Shown: piece by piece, positions 36,243 to 44,335 of the stretch
How positions within the stretch are numbered: position 1 is the first letter of the stretch
Layout of the letters: every line of letters starts with the position of its first letter
Assembly (NCBI RefSeq): GCF_017873395.1
Contig: NZ_JAGGKC010000008.1
Span: forward strand, 1-64,000
Source: Youngiibacter multivorans
GTDB taxonomy: Bacteria; Bacillota; Clostridia; Clostridiales; Clostridiaceae
DNA length: 64,000 bases
Direction: 5' to 3'
Translations under genes and position numbers: made by a program
Notes under the pieces: model-generated
The model's input: the letters and a program-made list of their open reading frames with translations, nothing else
Told to the model about the DNA's origin: nothing
The model's database searches: none

Positions 36243-36334
36243 TCTCCTATCGCTATTGCTGTAGATACAGCTTTAATTATAGTGCCAGGATTGTTTGAAT
36301 ATCAAAATGTTAAGACTTTATTAAGAAATTAATT

Positions 36335-37054
36335 TCATTTTACTGGATCAGCCGAAGAAAGGACTGACATTGTATTGTACAAAGTCTTATCATCCCTGAA
36401 GTTAAGGTAAACTGGATAATCCAGTGTCTCTATCAGAATGTAGGGTCCTCCTGACTTATATAAATAAAGGTACGCCCTGCTAGCACCGACAATCTTGAAC
36501 CTCCCCTTCAGGACGCTCCCGATTCCTGCCCCATTGGTCCTCATCGTCACCACAGGAAGTGTGTCAACAATCCTTATGTCTTCAATATCAGCAATTGGTA
36601 CGCTCCGTCCGAAAAGCCCTGAAACCTTAACCGCATCCCCTACAATGGCTACATTGCTCTCCTTCATCGTAGTCAGGAAGAGTATTCCGACCCCGATAAT
36701 TATAACCAAAGTGAACGAGGTCGCAAGGATTGTTTCACCCTTGGTCTTCTTGTTAGCATCATATTTTCTGATTTTCACTATCGTTATTATGGGAATGAGG
36801 ATGTTGGCTGCCATGGCGATAAAGAACGATGATTCTCCGGACTTCCAGGTCAATGCTGATATAAAGTTGATGAGAGCAAGCGAAAGACTCATCTTCCCTA
36901 CAGCTTTGCCTATTGATCCCAGGTCCATATTTGCCTTTTGCTCTTCAGAAGCAGTATTGACTCCTGCAATCAGCCAGTACATCTTCTTCATGTCAACCAG
37001 GTACCAGATGAGAAGAAAAGTGAATGAGATAATTCCAAGTACGATACCGGTCAT
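36335..37054 (-). CDS. DUF3784/PH-like membrane protein
   Basis: 239 residues. Four membrane helices fall at about 2-21, 52-70, 76-91 and 107-126, with the DUF3784-like IAGVNTASEEQK loop after the first. A C-terminal soluble beta-rich domain (about 135-235) resembles a bacterial PH domain: VKVSGLFGRSVPIADIEDIRI, where a membrane-set strand order is typical. Function unknown. GGAGG precedes the ATG. Monocistronic. Confidence 0.65.
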   Translation of the reverse strand: MTGIVLGIISFTFLLIWYLVDMKKMYWLIAGVNTASEEQKANMDLGSIGKAVGKMSLSLALINFISALTWKSGESSFFIAMAANILIPIITIVKIRKYDANKKTKGETILATSFTLVIIIGVGILFLTTMKESNVAIVGDAVKVSGLFGRSVPIADIEDIRIVDTLPVVTMRTNGAGIGSVLKGRFKIVGASRAYLYLYKSGGPYILIETLDYPVYLNFRDDKTLYNTMSVLSSADPVK

Positions 37055-37175
37055 TTTTTGATACCTCCATGTACATGTGAAATTTATTGAGAAGTTAGTA
37101 TAATATATTTGTTTAGAAACTTGAAAGTAAATGTTATATTATAGGTTAGATTACATTTAGAATCATATCACAAAT

Positions 37176-37204
37176 ATGCATACTATTATAGGTATGGTAT
37201 GCAT
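37176..37204. repeat. ATGCATAC inverted repeat
   Basis: ATGCATAC (37176-37183) pairs with GTATGCAT (37197-37204) around 13 nt, in the AT-rich gap between two minus-strand genes. It may terminate the toroid gene or serve as an operator of the DUF3784 gene. Confidence 0.35.
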
Positions 37205-37274
37205 TAAGTCAAATTTAGAATACCTTTCTTATTAATCTACCACAATCATACACCTGTAGTCGAAAGAGTCAAAA

Positions 37275-38267
37275 TTACCAAATTATCCCATAATACTCAA
37301 GGACACTAAGTGCTCTCAGGGTTATCCACTTCGAAGGACTCCCCTTCTTTTCTATGTCTGCAATCATCTTCCCGTTGTTTGAAGTCTCCATGATCCAAGT
37401 CCCTTCTGGAGTCATCTTGCCCCTAAGTACTTCCAAGGAATCCTCGAGCCTTCTGTCCTTTATCCCAAGAGCCGCCATGATCATCAGGAGCTCGAGGATG
37501 TCCGTCTGGTACATGAGCGGGAATCCAAGCCTTAGCCAGCCGGGCTTGGATATTTTTTCCGGATCGTGGCTCTTCTTGAATAGCCTGTGTACGAGGAAGT
37601 ACTCTACAAGCTCGTCGGTCTTTTCCCTTATGCGTTCCGTCCGCATAACTTCAGGTACGGCTGCAAGCGCCTTGAGTGCCTTTGCTGCACCCATGTGGCA
37701 CGTATGCCTTCCAAAGCATGGTGTGAGCTTCTCATAGTCCTTTGAAGGGCTTGTAATGTACTCACCATCATCGGTCCTCTGGTATCTTATGATCCACTCG
37801 ATTGACTTCATGACTCTTTCATCACCAGCAAAACCAAGCTTAAGGAGACTGTATGCCATGTTTCCGGTGAGGCAAGGTATGACTGAGCTTCCCAGGCCAC
37901 TTCCTGTCCTTAAGCTCATTTTCATGGAGAACCCACCTGAATCTGGATCCTGAGAATGGTCCAGAATAAAGTCACAGGCCTTTCTTATCCTCTCATCCAA
38001 TGGATCCGAATCAAGCTCAGCAAGCACAAGGATCGTCCACACGGTTCCCTCATACTTATCCAGGTAGAACCTCTCCGGATCACCGAATGAACCATCAGGA
38101 TTCTGCTTTTGAAGGATCCTTCCGATAGTACCTGCATTCATGGCTGAAGCCCTGGCATCCTGAACATCAGGGTCAGTGGCATCCTTCCCCTGAAGGAGCT
38201 TAAGTGCTGCAAGCCTTGCACAAGGGTCGGATTCTTCGAGAAGCCATAGAAGAACCTTTTCGTCCAT
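37275..38267 (-). CDS. Prenyltransferase/squalene-cyclase-repeat (alpha/alpha-toroid) protein
   Basis: 330 residues made of repeated helical pairs with QNPDGSFGD, DPDSGGF, RTDDGEYI and TPEGTWIM signatures, which are the QW-like motifs of alpha/alpha-barrel terpene-cyclase and prenyltransferase proteins. It lacks the DXDD acid motif of class II cyclases as far as I can see, so catalysis is unproven; Clostridial members are often annotated only by the repeat. Conserved CFGRHTCHMG with Cys/His could bind metal. ATG 38267 is 9 nt after GGGAG. No isoprenoid gene is adjacent. Confidence 0.75.
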   Translation of the reverse strand: MDEKVLLWLLEESDPCARLAALKLLQGKDATDPDVQDARASAMNAGTIGRILQKQNPDGSFGDPERFYLDKYEGTVWTILVLAELDSDPLDERIRKACDFILDHSQDPDSGGFSMKMSLRTGSGLGSSVIPCLTGNMAYSLLKLGFAGDERVMKSIEWIIRYQRTDDGEYITSPSKDYEKLTPCFGRHTCHMGAAKALKALAAVPEVMRTERIREKTDELVEYFLVHRLFKKSHDPEKISKPGWLRLGFPLMYQTDILELLMIMAALGIKDRRLEDSLEVLRGKMTPEGTWIMETSNNGKMIADIEKKGSPSKWITLRALSVLEYYGIIW

Positions 38268-38436
38268 TTCAATCAACTCCCTGGTTGTTTCTGACTACAT
38301 TATAGTCCTTTGAGCTTCGATTGTAACTTTGAGACCACTTTCATGACCAGTTGGGCAAAAAAACGGACAATAGCATTATGAATAACCTTGGGCATGATAT
38401 ATAATAAACGTATAGGAATTGGCCGGAGGCGATAAA

Positions 38437-39246
38437 ATGGGAGATATTCTTTTCAGGCTCATAGTATTCATAAGCACAAACAAGAATAACGATGTGGATT
38501 ACAACATCGCCATAAATATCCTTAAGAACCTCAATGTGGTTGGAAAGCTTACAATAAACCAGCTGGCAGACAAGTGCTATACGTCCCCTTCCGCAATCTC
38601 AAGGTTTTGCAGGAAGCTTGGCTATGAGAGCTTCGGGGAGTTCAAGGAAACGCTCGCTACCACCATAAGGAATTACAGGCAGAGGGACTTCATACATGAC
38701 CTGAGGGCTGAGTTCGGCGAGGAAGCCACTTTAAAGGAAATGCTTTACAACAAGATAATTGGCGACCTGGACAGTATGAACAACATGGATGAAGTGCTCA
38801 TCAACAGGATAGTCGACATGATACATGATACGGAGACTGTTGGAATATTTGGAACGCACCTTTCTCAGGCATATGCACAGGACATGGAGATAAACTTCCT
38901 TGCCAAAGGTAAGTTCATCAACGCATTCCTGGATATTCAGAAACAGATGGAGCTGCTCGATACCTTCGACAAGGACTGCCTTGCGATAATATTCAGCCCT
39001 TCAGGCAAATTCATTGCCGGAAACAGGATCATAGCTGAAAAGATAAAATCATCCAAATGCAAGATAATATTCATCTCCCAGCTGGACTACAGGGATTTCT
39101 TCGATAAGGTTGATGTCTACCTTAAAGTCACTGGCAACACCGGGATGTCGGTAATGAACCTTTCAATAAGGTATGCTTCACTGTATGTCCTCGACTATAT
39201 ATTCCTGAAGTACACCGAAAAATACATCGGAAGCAGGAAAAGTTGA
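38437..39246 (+). CDS. RpiR/MurR-family transcriptional regulator
   Basis: 270 residues: N-terminal RpiR helix-turn-helix (LTINQLADKCYTSPSAISRFCRKLGYESFGEFK, about 36-68) and C-terminal SIS domain (TVGIFGTHLSQAYAQ, ~133; AIIFSPSGKFIAG, ~190). The SIS part is weaker than usual in Ser/Thr phosphosugar contacts. No sugar gene is adjacent, so the regulon is unknown. GGAGG stands 7 nt before ATG 38437. TATAAT at 38400-38405 is a likely -10. It shares little with the other RpiR protein at 337. Confidence 0.88.
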   Translation: MGDILFRLIVFISTNKNNDVDYNIAINILKNLNVVGKLTINQLADKCYTSPSAISRFCRKLGYESFGEFKETLATTIRNYRQRDFIHDLRAEFGEEATLKEMLYNKIIGDLDSMNNMDEVLINRIVDMIHDTETVGIFGTHLSQAYAQDMEINFLAKGKFINAFLDIQKQMELLDTFDKDCLAIIFSPSGKFIAGNRIIAEKIKSSKCKIIFISQLDYRDFFDKVDVYLKVTGNTGMSVMNLSIRYASLYVLDYIFLKYTEKYIGSRKS

Positions 39247-39252
39247 CCAAAC

Positions 39253-39275
39253 GGGGCCGAAAGGCCTCTTTTTTT
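39253..39275 (+). terminator. Terminator with GNRA tetraloop after rpiR-type gene
   Basis: GGGGCC-GAAA-GGCCTC stem (39253-39268) then T7. Confidence 0.85.
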
Positions 39276-39366
39276 GAAGTGCAACCTCCAGTTGACGGTT
39301 TGGAAGCCAAAATTGGTGGAGGGTATTTGGAGCAAATGATACCATGCAGCTTAGGGGGGATTGAAT

Positions 39367-40560
39367 ATGATGATTGGGGAAAACATACAGAAGCTAAGGA
39401 AAGAATCAGGATTATCCCAGGAAGACCTTGCTGAAATGCTTGGAGTGTCGAGACAGGCAGTATCCAAATGGGAATCTGACGCTGCCCAGCCGACCATGGT
39501 AAACATAATAGCTTTGGCGAAGGCATTTGACGTATCCATAGGAAGCCTGTTCGGAGACGGATCTGAAAATGATGTGAAGGGTCCAGAAATCGACCCGCAG
39601 CTTGTAAGGCTCTTCACAGAGCAGAATGAAGCCAATGAGAGGTCTGCAAGAAGAAATAGGACTATCGGCGCAGTGGCAGTAGCTGTCACAGCGATTTCAA
39701 TGCTTTCACTATATCTTCTTTTCTCAAAAAGCATCGATATGATGAAAGCGGAAATGGCAGCCCAGTCTTCAAGGAATGCTGAACTAAACAGCAGGGTCGA
39801 CCTGCTGAACAGCCTTATAATCAGCCAGCCTGGAAGCATAGCTGATGCCCTTGAAGACAAGCTGAAGACCGGAAACACAAACCTGTCGGATTACTCGGTA
39901 ATTGTGAGCGATTTAAATGAAAAGGAAGGAACGGTAATTCTGAAACTTACAGCTTTTCCAAAGGTCCACAGGGAAGGAATGGCTGCTGAATTCATAGCGG
40001 CAATTCCAGGCAGTGCACCTATATCCGTTAAGGGAGAGCTGTCATCCGGATCTTCGTTCACAGCTGAAATCAGGATGCCTTTAAGCGATGAAATAAGGCT
40101 TTCCGTGGTTTTCAGGGAAGGAACTGTATCTGAACCCCAATTTCTGGAGATAATCAGGGACCTAAAGTCCCAGTATGTAATGAAGACTGAATTGAGATTC
40201 GAAGGTACGAGCAGTGTAAGGAATGGAAGATCAAGTTTATCAGGTCAAATAATGCTCAAGGTGTACCCTGCATTCGCACGTGGAGAGCAAGGAAGGAAGA
40301 TTTCGAACTGGCCTGTGTCAGGAAAGGTAATGCTCTACAACGACACAACATTCCTGATGGAAGCTCCACTTCCTGTTGATGAGGCATTCTCAGACCTTTC
40401 CGGAGAGATTACAGAAGCGAACCTCTACACTGACTCTATCGATTTGGATGTTGATATACTATACGGGGGCAAGGGTCTGAGGGCTGTAGCAGTCATAATC
40501 GACAACCATGGCAACGAGAGGACATTAGAAATTAACATACCATATGGTCAAGCCAATTGA
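39367..40560 (+). CDS. Membrane-anchored XRE regulator with extracellular domain
   Basis: 397 residues. An N-terminal XRE helix-turn-helix (ENIQKLRKESGLSQEDLAEMLGVSRQAVSKWE, about 5-36) is followed by a linker, one membrane helix (about 102-120, AVAVTAISMLSLYLLFS) and a short coiled coil. About 260 residues of beta-rich domain lie outside. This is a one-component transmembrane sensor; the outer part matches no family I recognise. Target and signal are unknown. ATG 39367, 8 nt after AGGGGGG, is preferred to TTG 39361. Monocistronic. Confidence 0.8.
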   Translation: MMIGENIQKLRKESGLSQEDLAEMLGVSRQAVSKWESDAAQPTMVNIIALAKAFDVSIGSLFGDGSENDVKGPEIDPQLVRLFTEQNEANERSARRNRTIGAVAVAVTAISMLSLYLLFSKSIDMMKAEMAAQSSRNAELNSRVDLLNSLIISQPGSIADALEDKLKTGNTNLSDYSVIVSDLNEKEGTVILKLTAFPKVHREGMAAEFIAAIPGSAPISVKGELSSGSSFTAEIRMPLSDEIRLSVVFREGTVSEPQFLEIIRDLKSQYVMKTELRFEGTSSVRNGRSSLSGQIMLKVYPAFARGEQGRKISNWPVSGKVMLYNDTTFLMEAPLPVDEAFSDLSGEITEANLYTDSIDLDVDILYGGKGLRAVAVIIDNHGNERTLEINIPYGQAN

Positions 40561-40566
40561 AACTGC

Positions 40567-40591
40567 AAAGGGAGCCTGTTCGACTCCTTTT
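40567..40591 (+). terminator. Terminator after the XRE sensor gene
   Basis: AAAGGGAG (40567-40574) pairs with CTCCTTTT (40584-40591, one G-U pair), ending in a T-run. Confidence 0.6.
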
Positions 40592-40761
40592 CTATGCATG
40601 AAGAAACTTCATCCATTTCAGCCAGTATTTATGGATCACATTGTTGTAAAATCCAACTAGTTCCGGAATGAGCATGTGCTGATTTAAGTAGCATTTAGGC
40701 AGCAAATTGAAGATCTTTTTCATTACCCTGATCTTGCGGGAAATAAAGGAAAAATATAAAT

Positions 40762-40793
40762 AGCCATCCTCAGGACTTGACCTGAGGATGGCT
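40762..40793 (-). terminator. Terminator of purB
   Basis: A perfect 13-bp stem (40762-40774 with 40781-40793), with an AT-rich tail on the minus side. Confidence 0.75.
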
Positions 40794-40811
40794 TTGTAAT
40801 GCTCTGTGAAA

Positions 40812-42242
40812 TTATACGGTTATCTCAGATTCCTGTGCTGTTTCGTCAGCATATTTTTCTAGGATAGGATCAACTTCATTCTTTATGAAGTCAACAACCT
40901 GTCCGGGAGCTCTGCCGATGTAGTTGCCTGGTTCCATGATATCCTTGAGCTCATCCTTGCCAAGCCTGAATGAAGGGTCATTTCCGATCCTTGTCAGAAG
41001 GTCGTTGTCCAGGCCTTCCTGCTTGACTCTCTTTGAAGCCTCCATGGAGTGACCTCTTATGAGCTCATGCAGCTCCTGTCTGTCTCCGCCTCTCTTGACG
41101 CCTTCCATAATGATGTTCTCTGTTGCCATGAAGGGAAGTTCATTCATGACATGGGAGGTTATCATCTTTTCATAGACGACCATGCCTGAGGTTATGTTGA
41201 TATAGAGGTTGAGGACACCGTCAAGTGCTAGGAATGCCTCTGCAATGGAAATCCTCTTGTTTGCGGAGTCATCCAGGGTCCTCTCGAACCACTGCGTTGA
41301 TGCGGTGATTGCCGGATTGAGAGCATCAACGATTACATACCTTGCAAGTGCGCTGATCCTTTCGCTCCTCATGGGGTTCCTCTTGTACGCCATTGCTGAA
41401 GATCCTATCTGGTTCTTCTCGAATGGCTCCTCGATTTCCTTCATGTTCTGCAGGAGTCTTAGGTCATTGCTGAACTTGTAGGCGCTCTGGGCGATTTCGC
41501 TTAAAGTGTTCAGTATCATTGAGTCGACCTTTCTTGTATAGGTCTGACCTGTTATCCTGAATACCCTGCTGAAGCCGAACTTTTCTGAAACCTTCTGGTC
41601 CAGCAGCATTACCTTATCCTCATCATTGTCGAAGAGGCTCATGAAGCTTGCCTGGGTTCCTGTGGTTCCCTTGACTCCCCTGAACCTGAGCGATTCAATG
41701 GCGAAGTCCAGCTGCTCAAGGTCAAGCACCAGGTCCTGCATCCACATTGAAGCCCTCTTGCCAACTGTTGTGAGCTGAGCCGGCTGGAGGTGTGTGAATC
41801 CAAGTGTTGGCAGGTCCTTGTACTTAAGTGAGAATTCCTTCAGGTTCCTGATTGTGTGGACAAGCTTTGCGCGTATGATCTGCATCGCTTCTCTCATGAT
41901 TATGAGGTCGGTGTTGTCGCCTACATAGCAGGATGTAGCGCCGAGATGTATGATTCCCTTTGCTCCTACTGCCTGAAGTCCGTATGCGTAGACATGGCTC
42001 ATGACGTCATGTCTGACACTCTTTTCCCTCTCTTCGGCTTCCTTGAAATTGATGTCTTCCCTGAAGCTCTTGAGCTCTTCTATCTGCTCGGCTGTTATCG
42101 GAAGACCCAGTTCCATCTCGACCTCTGCGAGTGCGATCCAAAGATCTCTCCATGTCCTGAACTTCTTAAGGTCTGAGAACACATAGCTCATCTCTTTGGA
42201 AGCATATCTCCTGTTCAATGGGGTCTCATAAGTATCTCTCAT
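40812..42242 (-). CDS. purB: Adenylosuccinate lyase
   Basis: Cleaves SAICAR and adenylosuccinate, releasing fumarate, in purine synthesis. 476 residues of the fumarase/aspartase superfamily: TRDTYETPLNRRYAS-like start, HLGATSCYVGDN (catalytic-histidine region), TFGFTHLQPAQ-type segment, and the signature SSAMAYKRNPMRSER (about 292-306, with the catalytic Ser loop). GGAGG stands 5 nt before the ATG. The gene follows HPr in the same direction, but a hairpin/T-run (42262-42285) lies only 20 nt before its start, leaving no room for its own promoter. Confidence 0.95.
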   Translation of the reverse strand: MRDTYETPLNRRYASKEMSYVFSDLKKFRTWRDLWIALAEVEMELGLPITAEQIEELKSFREDINFKEAEEREKSVRHDVMSHVYAYGLQAVGAKGIIHLGATSCYVGDNTDLIIMREAMQIIRAKLVHTIRNLKEFSLKYKDLPTLGFTHLQPAQLTTVGKRASMWMQDLVLDLEQLDFAIESLRFRGVKGTTGTQASFMSLFDNDEDKVMLLDQKVSEKFGFSRVFRITGQTYTRKVDSMILNTLSEIAQSAYKFSNDLRLLQNMKEIEEPFEKNQIGSSAMAYKRNPMRSERISALARYVIVDALNPAITASTQWFERTLDDSANKRISIAEAFLALDGVLNLYINITSGMVVYEKMITSHVMNELPFMATENIIMEGVKRGGDRQELHELIRGHSMEASKRVKQEGLDNDLLTRIGNDPSFRLGKDELKDIMEPGNYIGRAPGQVVDFIKNEVDPILEKYADETAQESEITV

Positions 42243-42261
42243 ATTATCCTCCGTAAAATTT

Positions 42262-42285
42262 AAAAAACCCTGTTTCCAGGGTTTT
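42262..42285 (-). terminator. Terminator/attenuator between HPr gene and purB
   Basis: AAAACCCTG (42264-42272) pairs with CAGGGTTTT (42277-42285), loop TTTC, followed on the minus strand by T6. It sits between the HPr stop and the purB ribosome site. Confidence 0.85.
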
Positions 42286-42290
42286 ATTTC

Positions 42291-42551
42291 TTATTCTTCC
42301 AGTGTAGCGATAAGCTTTGAAACTTCTTCTACTGCAAGCTCTTCGTCCTCGCCGTTTGCAAACACCACGATGTTCGCTCCCTTTGTGACTCCAAGTGAAA
42401 GAACTCCGATAAGGCTCTTTACGTTAGCCTTCTTTCCATTGTATTCTACGCTTACATCAGACTTGAACGATGAAGCCTTCTTTACAAGGAGTGTTGCTGG
42501 TCTTGCGTGAAGACCGGTTGGGTTTTTTACAAATACTTCTTTTGAAACCAT
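42291..42551 (-). CDS. ptsH: Phosphocarrier protein HPr
   Basis: 86 residues. His15 (TGLHARPA) takes phosphate from Enzyme I and passes it to EIIA. Ser46 (NVKSLIGVL) is the site of HPr kinase, so both catalytic and regulatory phosphorylations are possible. The open frame runs on to 42629, but the ATG at 42551 (MVSKEVFVKNPTG) gives the exact family length. Enzyme I is not in this window. It follows the EIIA gene with a 74-nt gap. Confidence 0.95.
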   Translation of the reverse strand: MVSKEVFVKNPTGLHARPATLLVKKASSFKSDVSVEYNGKKANVKSLIGVLSLGVTKGANIVVFANGEDEELAVEEVSKLIATLEE

Positions 42552-42625
42552 ATAATTCACCTCATACACATTATTCTGTAACATTAACAAATTCATTATA
42601 ACATGTTTTGTTCTATTCTCAATAG

Positions 42626-43090
42626 TCAATCCTTTGCTAAAAAAATTTCCATGAATTTGACAAAGGCATCGTTTACATAATAATCCGTTTCGATATTTCC
42701 GACCATGTCGGGAGTTGTGATGATCAGAGGAGTGGTGATTTTGGCTCTGGACTCCACATAATCCCGGTCCATGTACAGAAGCTTGTCTCCTGCAGTTACA
42801 CTGTCACCCTCCCTGACATATATGCAGAATCCCCTTCCGCCAAGCTTGGCGGTATCTATGCCTGCATGTATGAGTATGGTGATTCCGGATTTTGTTGCGA
42901 TAGCCACTGAATTGAGATTCTCGGCCACCATGACAACCTTGCCAGAAACAGGAGAGTAAAAGATATCGCCGCTGGGTATTATTCCTGCGCCAATTCCCCC
43001 TACCATGTCTTCAGCAAGAAGGTCGTTTACATCCTCCAGCGGGATTACTTTTCCCGCAACAGGCATGTATAGCTCCAGATCTGGTTTCAT
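42626..43090 (-). CDS. PTS EIIA-Glc-like protein lacking the second active histidine
   Basis: 154 residues of the Crr/EIIA-Glc fold. The phospho-accepting His (E. coli His90) is kept in ILIHAGIDT. Aligned without gaps from APVDG/SPVSG to GIDT, the partner E. coli His75 is Asn here (codon 42911-42913, in ENLNSVAI). In E. coli His75 is needed to hand phosphate to IIB, so this protein may accept phosphate from HPr but act as a regulator. It stands alone with no IIB or IIC domain. ATG 43090 follows GGGAGTGAAGG; the frame is open to 43114. It lies 16 nt after the aminotransferase stop. Confidence 0.88.
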   Translation of the reverse strand: MKPDLELYMPVAGKVIPLEDVNDLLAEDMVGGIGAGIIPSGDIFYSPVSGKVVMVAENLNSVAIATKSGITILIHAGIDTAKLGGRGFCIYVREGDSVTAGDKLLYMDRDYVESRAKITTPLIITTPDMVGNIETDYYVNDAFVKFMEIFLAKD

Positions 43091-43106
43091 CGCCTTCACT
43101 CCCATA

Positions 43107-44300
43107 TCATTCAAAGAGGGACACGAACTCGGATATCCTGTCGAAGCCCTTTCCTATGTTAGCCATTGAGGTTGCATAGGAAAGCCTGACGAAGCCTTCA
43201 AGCCCGAATGCTACTCCAGGCACCACCGCCACCAGGTAGTCCTCAAGAAGAAATGCAGAGAAATCCAGTGAGTCCTTGACAGTCTTTCCCTTGTATGTCT
43301 TTCCCATCAGCTTCCTGACATCCATCATGACATAGAAAGCACCCTTTGGATATATGCAGGACAGTCCGTCTATCCCCATCGTCCTCTCGACCATGTAGTC
43401 CCTTCTCTTTGCGAATTCAGCGTTCATTTTCGAAATTGAGTCCTGGCTTCCCTTAAGAGCTTCAACGGCTGCATACTGCACGAAGCTGGTTGGGTTTGAT
43501 GTTGTATGGCTCTGTATGCTGCCCATGAGCTTCACAAGGTCCTTGGGACCCGCTGCATATCCAAGCCTCCATCCTGTCATGGCATAGGACTTCGAGAAGC
43601 CTCCGACGACTAGGGTCCTTGCATAGGCATCGTCAGAAAGTGATGCAATGGATACGTGCTGCTCATCTCCGTATATCAGCTTTTCATACATCTCATCTGA
43701 TATTATGAAAAGGTCCTTTTCTCTGCAGAATTCTGCAATCTCTAAAAGCTCTTCCCTTGAATAGATGGTTCCTGTCGGGTTGTTGGGGCTGTTGATAACA
43801 AGAACCTTGGACTTGTCTGTAACCTGAGCCTTCAGAACTTCAACTGTTATCTTGTAGCTGTTCTCTTCTTTGGTATCGAGGAATATGCTCTTTCCGCCGG
43901 ACAGAGTCACAAGGTCGGGATAGCTGACCCAGTATGGCGTTGCTATAAGCACCTCGTCACCTTCATTAATGAGAGCTTCAAAAGCATTTGCAAGGCACTG
44001 CTTTCCTCCTGTGGAGATTATTACCTGCTCCCTCGCATATTTTAGGCCGTTCTCAGCAAGAAGCTTTTCAGCCACTGCATCCTTCAGCTCGTTTATGCCA
44101 GATGCCGGAGTATATTTGGTCTTGCCCTCGTTCATGGCTTTAGTAGCAGCGTCTATGATATTCTGTGGAGTGTTGAAATCCGGTTCACCTGCTCCGAACC
44201 CAACCACGTCAAGTCCCTTGTCCTTGAGTTCCTTCGCCTTGGCGGTGATGGCAAGGGTGAGTGATGGAGTAAGGCTCTGCGCTTTAGTTGAATACTGCAT
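43107..44300 (-). CDS. Aspartate aminotransferase-like PLP enzyme
   Basis: 397 residues, fold-type I. Family stretches are LDVVGFGAGEPDFNTP (N-terminal), ISTGGKQCLANAFEAL, NSPNNPTGTIYS, and the Schiff-base lysine in GFSKSYAMTGWRLGY (about 234), with a C-terminal GFVRLSYATS Arg. This is the Bacillus AspB type. The transamination of aspartate/2-oxoglutarate is the usual role. ATG 44300 follows AGGAGG by 6 nt; the frame open to 44372 is not used. It lies between the PHP gene and the EIIA gene in one operon. Confidence 0.92.
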   Translation of the reverse strand: MQYSTKAQSLTPSLTLAITAKAKELKDKGLDVVGFGAGEPDFNTPQNIIDAATKAMNEGKTKYTPASGINELKDAVAEKLLAENGLKYAREQVIISTGGKQCLANAFEALINEGDEVLIATPYWVSYPDLVTLSGGKSIFLDTKEENSYKITVEVLKAQVTDKSKVLVINSPNNPTGTIYSREELLEIAEFCREKDLFIISDEMYEKLIYGDEQHVSIASLSDDAYARTLVVGGFSKSYAMTGWRLGYAAGPKDLVKLMGSIQSHTTSNPTSFVQYAAVEALKGSQDSISKMNAEFAKRRDYMVERTMGIDGLSCIYPKGAFYVMMDVRKLMGKTYKGKTVKDSLDFSAFLLEDYLVAVVPGVAFGLEGFVRLSYATSMANIGKGFDRISEFVSLFE

Positions 44301-44335
44301 TTTATTCCTCCTAATGTTTGTATTGTACTTTCTAA

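Noticed and set aside
36495..37061. 188-codon plus-strand frame
   Set aside because: It is antisense to the DUF3784-like gene, which has a good ribosome site and membrane-protein pattern; the plus frame has neither.
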